Below, in pieces: positions 16,268 to 24,717 of a stretch of DNA of 64,000 nucleotides. This DNA is from Natribaculum luteum (GTDB taxonomy: Archaea > Halobacteriota > Halobacteria > Halobacteriales > Natrialbaceae): NCBI RefSeq assembly GCF_023008545.1, contig NZ_CP095397.1, positions 2,604,001 to 2,668,000 on the forward strand. Reading direction: 5' to 3'. Within the stretch, counting starts at the first letter, position 1. Each line of letters begins with the position of its first letter. The position numbers and the translations under genes are program-made. Under the pieces are notes generated by a model. It had not been told where the DNA came from. It was given only the letters and a program-made list of their open reading frames with translations, and searched no databases.

Positions 16268-16410
16268 GGAATTGGGGCAGTTGAATCGTCATACGTAGCA
16301 GGGGAATTGGGAGCGACCGACGTCTGCAACGCGCCGTCGCACCACCTCGAAAATACCCCCAATTCCTGATGAGTCTAAGCCCAAAGAAATGGTGACCGGC
16401 CGCCAATTCC
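16268..16410. promoter_or_regulatory. four copies of an octamer in the divergent control region
   Basis: GGAATTGG at 16268-16275 and 16303-16310, and its complement CCAATTCC at 16359-16366 and 16403-16410. The first three sit in G- or C-runs (ggggaattggg type). They occupy the space between the start of the reverse operon (16245) and the promoter block of the capsid operon (16422), the expected place for operators controlling both. Confidence 0.6.
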
Positions 16411-16421
16411 GCCATTTCCCT

Positions 16422-16444
16422 ATTTTCGCCTTTTGTTTAATCGG
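16422..16444 (+). promoter_or_regulatory. shared viral promoter block, copy 2
   Basis: The bases ATTTTCGCCTTTTG, then TTTAATCGG, match 8944-8966 at 21 of 23 positions and end 28 bases before the first gene of the capsid operon. They include a TTTAA TATA-like core. Confidence 0.7.
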
Positions 16445-16472
16445 GGTGAGCGCGACAACTTGACCTGCCAAC

Positions 16473-16757
16473 ATGGCAGCGATCAATCTCAACAGCGCGA
16501 CCTCGACGCTGACCAGCGCTGCGTTCCTCAAGAGCGCGGTCCTGATCGTCGTGGGCTCGCTGCTCGCTCAGGTAGTGGTGTCGTATATGCGAAGCAACGT
16601 CTACGACGTCCAGGTCCGCGGCGGCGACGCGATCTATGCGCTCGTCGGTGCACTCATCGCCCTCATGGTCCTTCCGAACGGCTACGGTCGGAACATCGCC
16701 CTCGGATCGACCGCCACGGCAGTCCGAACGGTCGCAGCTGACTACGGGGTGGTTTAA
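16473..16757 (+). CDS. provirus membrane protein, first gene of the capsid operon (VP12-like position)
   Basis: A 94-residue protein with two hydrophobic segments, about residues 18-34 (SAVLIVVGSLLAQVVV) and about 50-66 (DAIYALVGALIALMVL), and a Gly/Ala/Thr-rich C-terminus. It stands just upstream of the small capsid gene, three bases before its start, behind a strong promoter block. SH1-type viruses have a small membrane protein (VP12) near this point; the equivalence is by position and size only. Confidence 0.6.
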   Translation: MAAINLNSATSTLTSAAFLKSAVLIVVGSLLAQVVVSYMRSNVYDVQVRGGDAIYALVGALIALMVLPNGYGRNIALGSTATAVRTVAADYGVV

Positions 16758-16760
16758 ACT

Positions 16761-17315
16761 ATGCAGATCGGTGGCACCGGTGTCGAGCAGGAGATCATGC
16801 TCACGCCCGACAAGCCGTTCATCAACGAACAAAACACGGTGCAGCCGGGCGACGAAAACACGCCAGCGTACCACTTCAAGGGGCAAGAGGGGTACGTCCT
16901 GTTCATCCCTGCTGGAACGCTGTTCGCTCCGATCCTTCGGGACGCCAATGGCAACCTCCTCGACGACTCGACGCGGATCATCTTCCAGAAGATGAACAAG
17001 CAGGGGGACAAACTCGGCAACGGGATCGTCCTCAACGAGCTGTTCGGGAAGTTCAACGTGGAAAAATTCCGTAACGATCCGGATTACATGAGGTACACCC
17101 AGGCCGACCTCATGCTCGACGAGCGGGAACGTGCCGGGATCTTCCTGGACATTCCCGATGGAGCCGAGGCGTTCGACCCGGATTCGTCCGAGCTCTCGAT
17201 CGGCGACACGACCAGCGAGTTCCGCACCCCCGTCGAAGTCGTCGACCATGACGACCTCACAAACGAAGAATCGGCGGCCGTGAAACGAGCGAGCCAGGCG
17301 AACGGAGGACAGTAA
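16761..17315 (+). CDS. small major capsid protein (VP7-like)
   Basis: A 184-residue beta-rich protein beginning MQIGGTGVEQEIMLTPDKPF. Its length is that of SH1 VP7, and it is followed two bases later by a 239-residue gene, the pairing of small and large single-jelly-roll capsid proteins that defines the Halopanivirales. The C-terminal 40 residues are acidic (PDSSELSIGDTTSEF). No membrane segment. With VP4-like subunits it would form the pseudo-hexameric capsomers. The assignment rests on gene order, length and fold-type composition; a structure prediction showing one upright beta-barrel would settle it. Confidence 0.75.
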   Translation: MQIGGTGVEQEIMLTPDKPFINEQNTVQPGDENTPAYHFKGQEGYVLFIPAGTLFAPILRDANGNLLDDSTRIIFQKMNKQGDKLGNGIVLNELFGKFNVEKFRNDPDYMRYTQADLMLDERERAGIFLDIPDGAEAFDPDSSELSIGDTTSEFRTPVEVVDHDDLTNEESAAVKRASQANGGQ

Positions 17316-17316
17316 G

Positions 17317-18036
17317 ATGGCGGAGGAGTACACCGTCTCGCACACTGGGAGCGTCCTGGGCGACGAGTACGTTACTCTCGAGACCAACCAGACGAGCCCG
17401 GCGCGTCGCGACCCGATCATCTCGTTCGAGTGCCCCGACAAGTTCGAGAAACTCGAGTATGTCGGGGACCGCCACCCGATCCGCTTCGAGCCTCGGACGA
17501 TGGAGTCGGCGACGATGGCCGACGACGACACGAGCGGCGCCCTCGAGGAGGCTGAGCGCACGGTCTCGCTCGAGGCGAACCTCCAGCCGATCGCCGGCGA
17601 GACCGAGATCGCCGACCAGACGTATCCGGTCGTCGAGGCGGTCAACGTCACCCAGGGCGCCGAGATCGCGCCAGAGGACCTCACCGTCGACTATCACACT
17701 AACGAGGTCGTCATCCCCGAGGCCGACGTCGCGGCTGGCGACGACGTCAAACTGTACCCGATCCTCACGAAGGGGACGGTCAAGTGGGGCGGGAAGAACG
17801 CGCTCAATCAGGATCAGGGGACACTCTACCCGTGGGGATTCCCAGTCTTCCGCTTCCACGACATGGAACAGATCCGCGCTGGCCGCGAGATCACCATGCA
17901 GGGCCGGGCAACCTGGGGCCACAACGAGGAACTCGAGCTCCGCCTCGAGTCTGAGGAACAAATCGTCTGGGAAGACGCAGACTATCCCGGTGCCTACGTG
18001 AGTGAGATCGAGGTCGATCTCTCGATCACTCTGTGA
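17317..18036 (+). CDS. large major capsid protein (VP4-like)
   Basis: A 239-residue beta-rich protein (MAEEYTVSHTGSVLGDEYVT) close to SH1 VP4 in length. The central residues about 70-160 (ANLQPIAGETEIADQTYPVV, TVDYHTNEVVIPEADV) look like an insertion domain of strands carried on the core barrel, consistent with the larger subunit forming the capsid towers. The C-terminus ends in alternating strands (YVSEIEVDLSITL). It follows the small capsid gene by two bases, so the two are expressed together. Very high GC with strong Glu/Asp bias, as expected for an outer virion protein in brine. Confidence 0.75.
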   Translation: MAEEYTVSHTGSVLGDEYVTLETNQTSPARRDPIISFECPDKFEKLEYVGDRHPIRFEPRTMESATMADDDTSGALEEAERTVSLEANLQPIAGETEIADQTYPVVEAVNVTQGAEIAPEDLTVDYHTNEVVIPEADVAAGDDVKLYPILTKGTVKWGGKNALNQDQGTLYPWGFPVFRFHDMEQIRAGREITMQGRATWGHNEELELRLESEEQIVWEDADYPGAYVSEIEVDLSITL

Positions 18037-18045
18037 GGTGTCGGG

Positions 18046-18237
18046 ATGGGCGTCTTAGAGCAGCTCGACCTCGAGCAGGAAGACGCCCCGACTGATCCAG
18101 ACCCGGAACCGTCCGTTTCAGTCGGCGAGGACACTGATCCGTTTTCGATGAACTACGACTTTGAGGAGTGGAAAGTCGACGCTGAGTCAACGGATCAGAT
18201 CCTCTCGCTCCTGATCGCGGTCACGAATTTACTGTAA
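18046..18237 (+). CDS. 63-residue acidic provirus protein (VP13-like position)
   Basis: Short acidic protein (MGVLEQLDLEQEDAPTDPDP) with a hydrophobic C-terminal helix (ILSLLIAVTNLL). Directly after the large capsid gene, where SH1 has the small VP13. The helix could lie on or in the virion membrane. Identification is by position and size. Confidence 0.55.
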   Translation: MGVLEQLDLEQEDAPTDPDPEPSVSVGEDTDPFSMNYDFEEWKVDAESTDQILSLLIAVTNLL

Positions 18238-18240
18238 ACG

Positions 18241-18447
18241 ATGGCATTCAGGCAAAAACTCAGAGAGAGTCCGCACTACCAGAGCGCCGAAGACGTGGCC
18301 GAGCAGGCCCAGGAGGCCGCAACGGCCGCCGAAGCGGTCGCTCCGGTGGTGCAACTCGAAAAGACAGACGTACAGATGTGGGCCGACGTCTTCACCGTCG
18401 TCCTGCTATTCCTCATTTGGCGGGAGCTCCGCCGGAGGGGTAGCTGA
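18241..18447 (+). CDS. 68-residue provirus membrane protein
   Basis: The N-terminal half is an Ala/Glu-rich helix (AEDVAEQAQEAATAAEAV), followed by a membrane segment (MWADVFTVVLLFLIW) and a basic end (RRRGS). Its stop codon overlaps the start of the next gene. A helix-plus-anchor layout fits a linker between capsid and membrane. Confidence 0.55.
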   Translation: MAFRQKLRESPHYQSAEDVAEQAQEAATAAEAVAPVVQLEKTDVQMWADVFTVVLLFLIWRELRRRGS

Positions 18448-20084
18448 TGGTGGATCTCGGCATCCCCGGCACCGACTACAAGTTCACGACCGACCCCGAC
18501 GAGGCCGACGTCGTGAGCGTCAACGACGTTGAAGACACCGCTCGATCGGCCGGCGGCAAGGCCCAGGACGTCACCCGTGGCGCACTGATCCAGGCCCCCA
18601 TGTCGGCAGTCGAAACCATCCAACAGGGGGAAGCCACCTGGGTTACTGGCGATCAGGCAGCCCGTGGGTTCCAACAGGCCGACGAGGCTCTGACCGACGC
18701 GATCGACAGCGGCGTCGAGGCGGCCGGCCTCGAGGACAACCGGGTCGTCGATCTTGGTCGGAAAGGCACCGACGTCCTCGTCGGCGATACCATCCGCAAC
18801 GTCTACGGCACGACGACCGGGATGGACATCGAAGAAGGAGACGCTGATTTCGAGACCGACGCCTGGGCGCTGGCAGACACCGCCCTCACGGTCGGATCGC
18901 TCGGAACGGGAGCAGTCGCCAGCCGAGGGGTTAGTGTCGGTGCTCGAGGCGCATCTAAGGGCCTCTCGAAGGCGCGGGACGTCTTCCGGATCGGCGACGA
19001 CGCGGCAGATGCCGCCCGTGCCGCTGCTCGAGGTAGCGATGAGGCGGCAGATGCCGCTCGTGCCACCGCTCGAGGAGGAGACGAGACGACAGATGCCGCC
19101 CGTGCCAGCGATCAACTCCGCGATCAGTTGTCCCTCACCACCCGCGACGGATCGATGGCAGACGGGACGCTGAGGCAGTTGCTCGGCCGGTCTGGCGACG
19201 ACGGGGCCCGCCTCGCAACCGATGGCGGCCGATCGGCGGACGACGTCGTTGAGGCCACCGGTCGAACTGTCGACGACACCCCGGCACTCCCCGGACGAGT
19301 CGCCGACGAGTCTACCGACACCTTCCGCATCGTCGACGACGCTAGAGAGGCCAGCGCCCGATCGTCCGACGACGTCGCCCAGGCGACCCAGCGCCAGGTC
19401 GACGAGGCGATCGACGGCGCAACCCGATCACGTCGAGCTCGAGGCGGCCAGGCCAACCGGGCGGCAAGTCGATCCCGGCGATCGCGCGCCGCCCAGCGCG
19501 GGACTCGGTCGAGTGATGAGGCGGCCGAAGCCGGAGCCCGCGCCGGCGACGACGCGGCCGGGGCCGCGAGACGAGGCTCTCGATCGCCCCGAACCCGTGC
19601 CGGCCGAGCCGGCGCTCGAGGCGCCGACGAAGGCGCGTCGTGGGGCCAGCGAGTCCGGAACGCCCTCTGGGGAACCCGGAAGCGCAAGGCCGCTACCATC
19701 GGCGGCGGCGGATTCCTGGCGGCTGCCGGCGCCGAGGAGGCCGGACTACTCGACGGTCTCGGATTAGACTCAAACCCGCTCGCCAACGAGGACGAGCTCG
19801 AGGTCGAGACCGATGACGGCCGGTCTCTCCTCCTCCACCACGTCGAGGATCTGGAACCGACCCAGGACCACCCGGGAGGCGGCCAACTCCGCGAGGTCGA
19901 GGAGTTCGACCCGGATGGATCCTGGTCCAAGACAGACGGCTATACCGTGCTGCTGGACATGGCGGGATCGACAGTCACGATCCTGGGGCCTGACGGCGAG
20001 CCCATGCAGGCAGAAGTGTCGGCCGCACAGGTAGCACAGGCGGCAAACAGAGCAGACGGAGGCTATTACGAAACCGATGAGTAG
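18447..20084 (+). CDS. Ala/Arg/Asp-repeat virion protein (VP2-like)
   Basis: A 545-residue protein. The N-terminal 190 residues are mixed, with a Gly/Ala segment (VGSLGTGAVASRGVSVGARG). From about residue 190 to 400 it is built of degenerate repeats of the type DDAADAARAAARG.DEA, each about 12-15 residues and rich in Ala, Arg and Asp, likely a long helical rod or coiled coil. A hydrophobic Gly/Ala stretch at about 413-425 (TIGGGGFLAAAGAEEAG) could enter the membrane, and a small beta domain closes the chain. SH1 VP2 is likewise a repeat-rich, elongated protein in the same place. The same repeat motif reappears in the 171-residue protein at 20724. Confidence 0.65.
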   Translation: MVDLGIPGTDYKFTTDPDEADVVSVNDVEDTARSAGGKAQDVTRGALIQAPMSAVETIQQGEATWVTGDQAARGFQQADEALTDAIDSGVEAAGLEDNRVVDLGRKGTDVLVGDTIRNVYGTTTGMDIEEGDADFETDAWALADTALTVGSLGTGAVASRGVSVGARGASKGLSKARDVFRIGDDAADAARAAARGSDEAADAARATARGGDETTDAARASDQLRDQLSLTTRDGSMADGTLRQLLGRSGDDGARLATDGGRSADDVVEATGRTVDDTPALPGRVADESTDTFRIVDDAREASARSSDDVAQATQRQVDEAIDGATRSRRARGGQANRAASRSRRSRAAQRGTRSSDEAAEAGARAGDDAAGAARRGSRSPRTRAGRAGARGADEGASWGQRVRNALWGTRKRKAATIGGGGFLAAAGAEEAGLLDGLGLDSNPLANEDELEVETDDGRSLLLHHVEDLEPTQDHPGGGQLREVEEFDPDGSWSKTDGYTVLLDMAGSTVTILGPDGEPMQAEVSAAQVAQAANRADGGYYETDE

Positions 20085-20727
20085 CGCAAAACTCGACAGC
20101 GGCGGCGGAGGTGGCAGATCGTCATCTGGCGGTCTCGCGCAATTCAACAGCGCCAGAGCGGCCCGAAAAGCGTATTTTTCGGGTAGCAACGGCAACGGCG
20201 ACGGCGACGGCGACGACCAGGACGACGGAGATGCCCCGGCCTGGACCGAGTGGGTCCGTGTCGATCGCGTTGCTGAGTGGTATATCTACGGCCGCGAGCA
20301 CAACACCGAGGACCGCGTCCAGTTCCACATTACAGGGACCGCATCAGACGGCCGGAGAATCTTCCTGGATACCGACGGGACCGTCGTCGACAACATCGTC
20401 GTCATGGACAGCATGGACGAAGTGAACGCCGCCCTCGAGGCGTACTTTCAGCGAGATGAGGACGGCGATGTCCCCGACGACGACAAGCCGACGGGTTCGG
20501 ATCCGGGACCCGGCCCGGCGGCCCCAGGTGGGACAGGACCAGGAGGGCCCAGCAGCGCCGGCGGGATCCCGCTCGTCAGAAGCCTCCCGATCGTCGGCAA
20601 CTTCGGTACGATCGGCCAGGCGATCGTCGTGATCCTGATCGTCTTCGCCGTCTACTACTACCGCAACGACGGCGATCTCTCCGAACTCCCGATTGTCGGC
20701 TCTCAATTCGGAGGTGAGTCGGCATGA
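20077..20727 (+). CDS. provirus membrane protein (VP5-like position)
   Basis: A 216-residue protein with a Gly/Ser-rich N-terminus, a stretch coded by a GGCGAC-type microsatellite (GNGNGDGDGDDQDDGD), a globular middle (WVRVDRVAEWYIYGREHN), a Gly/Pro linker (DPGPGPAAPGGTGPGGP) and a membrane helix near residue 185-200 (IGQAIVVILIVFAVYYY). It overlaps the previous gene by eight bases and the next by ATGA. Likely anchored in the virion membrane with its soluble domain outside or inside; the sidedness is not clear. Confidence 0.6.
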   Translation: MSSAKLDSGGGGGRSSSGGLAQFNSARAARKAYFSGSNGNGDGDGDDQDDGDAPAWTEWVRVDRVAEWYIYGREHNTEDRVQFHITGTASDGRRIFLDTDGTVVDNIVVMDSMDEVNAALEAYFQRDEDGDVPDDDKPTGSDPGPGPAAPGGTGPGGPSSAGGIPLVRSLPIVGNFGTIGQAIVVILIVFAVYYYRNDGDLSELPIVGSQFGGESA

Positions 20728-21239
20728 GCTGGGCAGTTCGAGGAACCCGTGCCGGTGTCAGTGGTGGCCGGCGTCTCGTCGGCCGCCTGGGCCGGTACAT
20801 CGACGAGAGTGACGACGCCGCCCGTGCCGCCGCTCGAGGCGGTGACGAGGCAACCGACTCCGGCAAGAGCGCGGCCCGCTGGTGGGCGACTCGAGGCGCC
20901 GGAGCGGCCGGCGCAGCCGGAGCCGGCGGTCTCGCCTGGCGCCAGCAAGATGTCTGGCGCGATCAGGCATCAGCCCGCGAGGCCGAGGCGTACGCTGACA
21001 TGAGCCAGTTCCAGGCTGACGCGGCCACCGCCACGAACGGCAACAGTGGCAGTGACGACGGAACGGAGACGGATCCGAAACCCCTGCTCGAGAAGCTCCG
21101 GGATGCGATCCCGGGAGTCGAGACGATCCAAGACACGATCGTCGTCCTGATCGTCCTGGCGATCGTGCTGCATTTCGTCCTCAACCGGAGCAACGCCCTA
21201 CCCAACTCCCCGGTCGTCATCGCGGGAGGTGATCGCTAA
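20724..21239 (+). CDS. provirus membrane protein sharing the VP2-like repeat (VP10-like position)
   Basis: A 171-residue protein. Near the N-terminus it carries one copy of the repeat DDAARAAARGGDEATD seen many times in the 545-residue protein, then a Gly/Ala segment (AGAAGAAGAGGLAW), an acidic linker and a strong membrane helix at about 138-155 (TIVVLIVLAIVLHFVL). Size and place match SH1 VP10. The shared repeat suggests it packs with the VP2-like rod. Confidence 0.6.
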   Translation: MSWAVRGTRAGVSGGRRLVGRLGRYIDESDDAARAAARGGDEATDSGKSAARWWATRGAGAAGAAGAGGLAWRQQDVWRDQASAREAEAYADMSQFQADAATATNGNSGSDDGTETDPKPLLEKLRDAIPGVETIQDTIVVLIVLAIVLHFVLNRSNALPNSPVVIAGGDR

Positions 21240-21240
21240 T

Positions 21241-21741
21241 ATGGGATTCCCAAAGTTCGACGACAGCAACGAACAAATGGTAAAACTCCTGGCACAGATC
21301 GCGGCGAATACTGGATCCCTCCCGCAGGGATCCACTCAGCCACAGGTCCAGCAGTCGGGACCGATGGAGATCGACCCTCGACAGCTCCACGTCGTCGAGA
21401 CGCCGCTCCTCGAGGAAGCCAACCCCGACGGGACCGTCACGATCGAGCCCGGTGAGGAGGTGACGATCGCCGAGTACGATACGACGTCAGATTTCCATCT
21501 CATCGCTGCTGGGGCGACAAACCAGGGCGACGTCTACTATCGGATCCGGGCCGACTACGAGAAAAGCGTGGCCGGCGGCTGGCGAGTCATGCCGATGGGA
21601 ACGATGGGATCGCCGTATTCGTTCGTCAAGGAACTCGGCGTCATGTTCCCGATCGAGGAGAAGATCGTCTACGAGGCGAAACTCGCCGAGGCAGCCGAAT
21701 CAACCGTTGACGTGAGCGGAAAACTCTACCTCAAGCTATGA
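21241..21741 (+). CDS. soluble beta-rich virion protein (VP9-like position)
   Basis: A 166-residue protein from the ATG giving MGFPKFDDSNEQMVKLLAQI; the start four codons earlier is possible but is not needed. After a helical start and a Gln/Pro linker comes a beta-sandwich-like domain (TVTIEPGEEVTIAEYDTTSDF, DVYYRIRADYEKS). No membrane segment. Overlaps the spike gene start by ATGA. Position and size match SH1 VP9; a vertex or capsid-surface protein is likely. Confidence 0.6.
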   Translation: MGFPKFDDSNEQMVKLLAQIAANTGSLPQGSTQPQVQQSGPMEIDPRQLHVVETPLLEEANPDGTVTIEPGEEVTIAEYDTTSDFHLIAAGATNQGDVYYRIRADYEKSVAGGWRVMPMGTMGSPYSFVKELGVMFPIEEKIVYEAKLAEAAESTVDVSGKLYLKL

Positions 21742-24716
21742 CCACGAGGATCAGCACGTACGAAGAACTGCAAAGTATGTCGGACCCGAGCGGCCACTAC
21801 GAACTCGTCGACGACATCGACGCGACGGGAAAGTCGGAGTGGACCCTGGACATCTTCGGAGAGCCGTTCACTGGCGTTTTTGACGGCAATGGCCACACAA
21901 TCAAGGGCCTCACCGGCCCAGACGGCCCGTCTCCTCCGCAGACGTTCCTATCTACTGCTCGTGAGGCCGAAATTCGCAATCTGACGCTCGAGAATATCTC
22001 CTTCAGTGGAGAGATGAGCTCCGTTCTTCTCGGAGAGGCAGTACATTGCCGAATCGATAATGTCCATGTTGTTGATGCTGATCTCGAAGGTTCCTATGCT
22101 GCGTCAGGACTCATAATGGCGACAATTGGGGACACGCTGATTTCTGACTGCTCTGTCCGCAACACAACTGTCACGACAGGAACCGAAATACCCGCTGGTG
22201 GTTTCGTCGGTGCAGTGGGTGTGCAATTAGGAGAGACGGCGATTGAGGGCACTGTTCGCATCGAGGGATGCTCATTCGACGGCACGCTCAAGTCGTCTGC
22301 GACCGCGACCACCTCACACGGCGGTTTTGTCGGCGAAGTCGGTGATGGCGTGATACACCGATGTTCTGCAAAAGGCACTATCGACTCCGACGTTGAGGGG
22401 GTCGGTGGTTTCGTTGGATCTGCGCGGGGGCTCATATCGTGTTGCTCATGGGAGGGCGACATCTACGCGACCGGCGGCGCGACCGGCGGCTTCGTGAACA
22501 ATAACGCTGGTGAAATCCTCTCCTGCTATGCTCGAGGGGGCGAACTTGTTGGCGGAAACAATACTGGCGGATTCGTCAACGAACATACTGGCGACATCGA
22601 CCAGTGTTATACTGCACTGGCATCACGTGTCGAAGAAGGGTCGTCTCGATACGCCGCATTCGTAGTCCACGCAGGAGGTACCGCTGGCGACGCGTGGGAC
22701 GCGGACCAGACGACGATGCCTGACGCGATCTATGAAACTGCTGATGGCGTGCATTTCGGAGATAGCGCTATCGTGGGACTCGAGAGCGATCAGCTCAAAG
22801 GGACTGAACTCTGGTCTCGAATCGTTGACGAGTGGGATTTAAACAGCCACTGGACCCCCGTCCCCAACGAGTATCTCGAGTTGCAGGCCAATTTCACGAT
22901 CCCCGTCGACTCGCTGGATGATCTCGATACCATCCGCGACCTCCCCGGTGCAGATTACGAACTGGTCAACGACATTGATGCATCGCCGACACAGGAATGG
23001 AACGAAAATGCGTTCGGTACCCCGCAGGGATTCGAGCCAATACCCGAGCTCCACGGCACTCTTGACGGGAACGGCTACGAAATTGATGGCTTCTACATCG
23101 ACCGGGACGAAACCGCAGGAGTCGGCCTGTTCACGGAGCTATTCGGATATGTGAGGGATCTCACGGTCACGAACGCCTACATTCGTGGAGCCGATACTCT
23201 GGGAACCATCGCAGCAAATCTGTCATGGCAGTTCGACGAACTCGGCATCCCACCGCGGATTAGAAACGTCGTTGTCGAGTCCGAACTCGTTTCAACGCCG
23301 TTGAACGATACTGGTCACCTTGTGGGAGGAATTGCTGGTTTTGCTGAAACAGGAATCTTCTCTCAGTGCCATGCTGATGTTACTATCGACGCATCAGGTA
23401 TGCAAGCCGGCGGCATTCTCGCCATGGGAGTGTCGGATTCGGAGAGTATAGACTCTGAACTTGTCGAGTGTTCGTCAACTGGAACGATCTCCGCCGAATC
23501 AAGCAGAGTCGGCGGTATCGTGGGAGACTTACAAGACTATTACGCAAGCAACGACACCGGCTGGCTAGTATCCGATTGCTACTCTACCGCATCCGTCTCG
23601 TCGACGGCGGACACGGAGGCCATTGTTGGCGGAGTTATTGGATATGCATATGCACTCAACAGCGACTTGCACCGCGTTTTCGCAGCTGGAGAGCTATCAT
23701 CCGGTTCCGGCGATGCCGGAGGTGTTATCGGTAGCATAGTCGAAGAATCCTCGGAACTACATATCGGCTCCGACAAAAACGTCTATTGGGACGGTGAAGC
23801 GACTGGCGTCACTGTGGCTGTCGGGAAAAATGGGTCCCTCACTGATGCAACAGAGTTGACGACTGCCGAGATGACCGGACCGGACGCCGTCGACAATCTC
23901 ACCGGGTTCGATTTCGGCACCGTCTGGGTCCAAGAGTACGAGGAGTATCCGTCTCTCACGGCGTTCTCTCTCGGCTCGGCCCTGTACTCGGGCTACGTCA
24001 CGGACGTCGATGGCGTCCCCGTCGAGGGCGCTGCCGTTGAGACGGATTCGCTGACCTTGTGGGCACGTACTGACGCCGACGGATACTATGAGATCGTCGG
24101 CCCCGTCGTGATAGATTTTGACCTCGTGTCTCTGTCAGGGGCGGTCTCGAAAGAGGCGGTTCCGAATACCGAGGTTGACTTTCAGTTCGGCGGTATCAAA
24201 GTCATTCTAAAAGACCCCGCAACTGGCCGCCCCCTCGAGGATATAATCATCCAGATCGGCGAATATTACGCCCGAACGGACAGCCAGGGCGAGGTTCGCA
24301 TCCCGACGATCCCGCCACAGACGAGGTACGACGTCGTGGCGTTCGAGCAGTTCGAGCGGCGGGCCTGGGTCGCCGAGGAGGGAGACCTGTTCGTGGTCGA
24401 CTTCACCGACGAGCTCGAGGAAAAAGGTCCGTCGTTCGGCGACGTCGCAATTCTCGAGTTCGAGGTGATCGACGAGCGCAGTAACCCGATCCATGAAACG
24501 ACGGCAACGGTTGACGTCTTCGGCGCGATCACGGAGAGCAACCGGGACGGCAAACTCATGGTTCCGGTCCCGACACACGGCGATCTCGACCCGACCATCA
24601 TCTTCGCAGATGGCGATCCGAGATACCGGACGCGCCGGCTCGACGTTGAACCGGGCGAGGATCCTGATATTGGCAACCTGATCCTCCGAGAAAAAACTCA
24701 CTCGGTGAATCACTAA
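21738..24716 (+). CDS. GLUG-repeat beta-helix spike / adhesin candidate (VP3-like position)
   Basis: A 992-residue protein. Two homologous modules, at about 1-370 and 385-740, each start with a segment like YELVDDIDA then G.FDGNGHTIKG, followed by many short turns of the GGFVG / GLUG type (GGFVGEVGDG, GGFVGSARGL, GGFVNNNAGE, GGIVGDLQD), a repeat known from bacterial surface adhesins and expected to wind into a right-handed beta-helix. From about 755 come two or three carboxypeptidase-regulatory-like sandwiches (GYVTDVDGVPVEGAAV, ARTDADGYYEI; ARTDSQGEVRIPTI). No signal peptide, as expected for a virion protein. The middle (about 21.95-23.9 kb) is AT-richer than the ends, suggesting swapped receptor-binding parts. 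Likely the host-recognition spike (inference). Confidence 0.75.
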   Translation: MTTRISTYEELQSMSDPSGHYELVDDIDATGKSEWTLDIFGEPFTGVFDGNGHTIKGLTGPDGPSPPQTFLSTAREAEIRNLTLENISFSGEMSSVLLGEAVHCRIDNVHVVDADLEGSYAASGLIMATIGDTLISDCSVRNTTVTTGTEIPAGGFVGAVGVQLGETAIEGTVRIEGCSFDGTLKSSATATTSHGGFVGEVGDGVIHRCSAKGTIDSDVEGVGGFVGSARGLISCCSWEGDIYATGGATGGFVNNNAGEILSCYARGGELVGGNNTGGFVNEHTGDIDQCYTALASRVEEGSSRYAAFVVHAGGTAGDAWDADQTTMPDAIYETADGVHFGDSAIVGLESDQLKGTELWSRIVDEWDLNSHWTPVPNEYLELQANFTIPVDSLDDLDTIRDLPGADYELVNDIDASPTQEWNENAFGTPQGFEPIPELHGTLDGNGYEIDGFYIDRDETAGVGLFTELFGYVRDLTVTNAYIRGADTLGTIAANLSWQFDELGIPPRIRNVVVESELVSTPLNDTGHLVGGIAGFAETGIFSQCHADVTIDASGMQAGGILAMGVSDSESIDSELVECSSTGTISAESSRVGGIVGDLQDYYASNDTGWLVSDCYSTASVSSTADTEAIVGGVIGYAYALNSDLHRVFAAGELSSGSGDAGGVIGSIVEESSELHIGSDKNVYWDGEATGVTVAVGKNGSLTDATELTTAEMTGPDAVDNLTGFDFGTVWVQEYEEYPSLTAFSLGSALYSGYVTDVDGVPVEGAAVETDSLTLWARTDADGYYEIVGPVVIDFDLVSLSGAVSKEAVPNTEVDFQFGGIKVILKDPATGRPLEDIIIQIGEYYARTDSQGEVRIPTIPPQTRYDVVAFEQFERRAWVAEEGDLFVVDFTDELEEKGPSFGDVAILEFEVIDERSNPIHETTATVDVFGAITESNRDGKLMVPVPTHGDLDPTIIFADGDPRYRTRRLDVEPGEDPDIGNLILREKTHSVNH

Positions 24717-24717
24717 C

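Noticed and set aside
20185-20225. GGCGAC microsatellite in the VP5-like gene as a possible CRISPR or recombination repeat
   Set aside because: Simple codon repeat for Gly-Asp and Asn-Gly in a linker; no spacers or larger unit.
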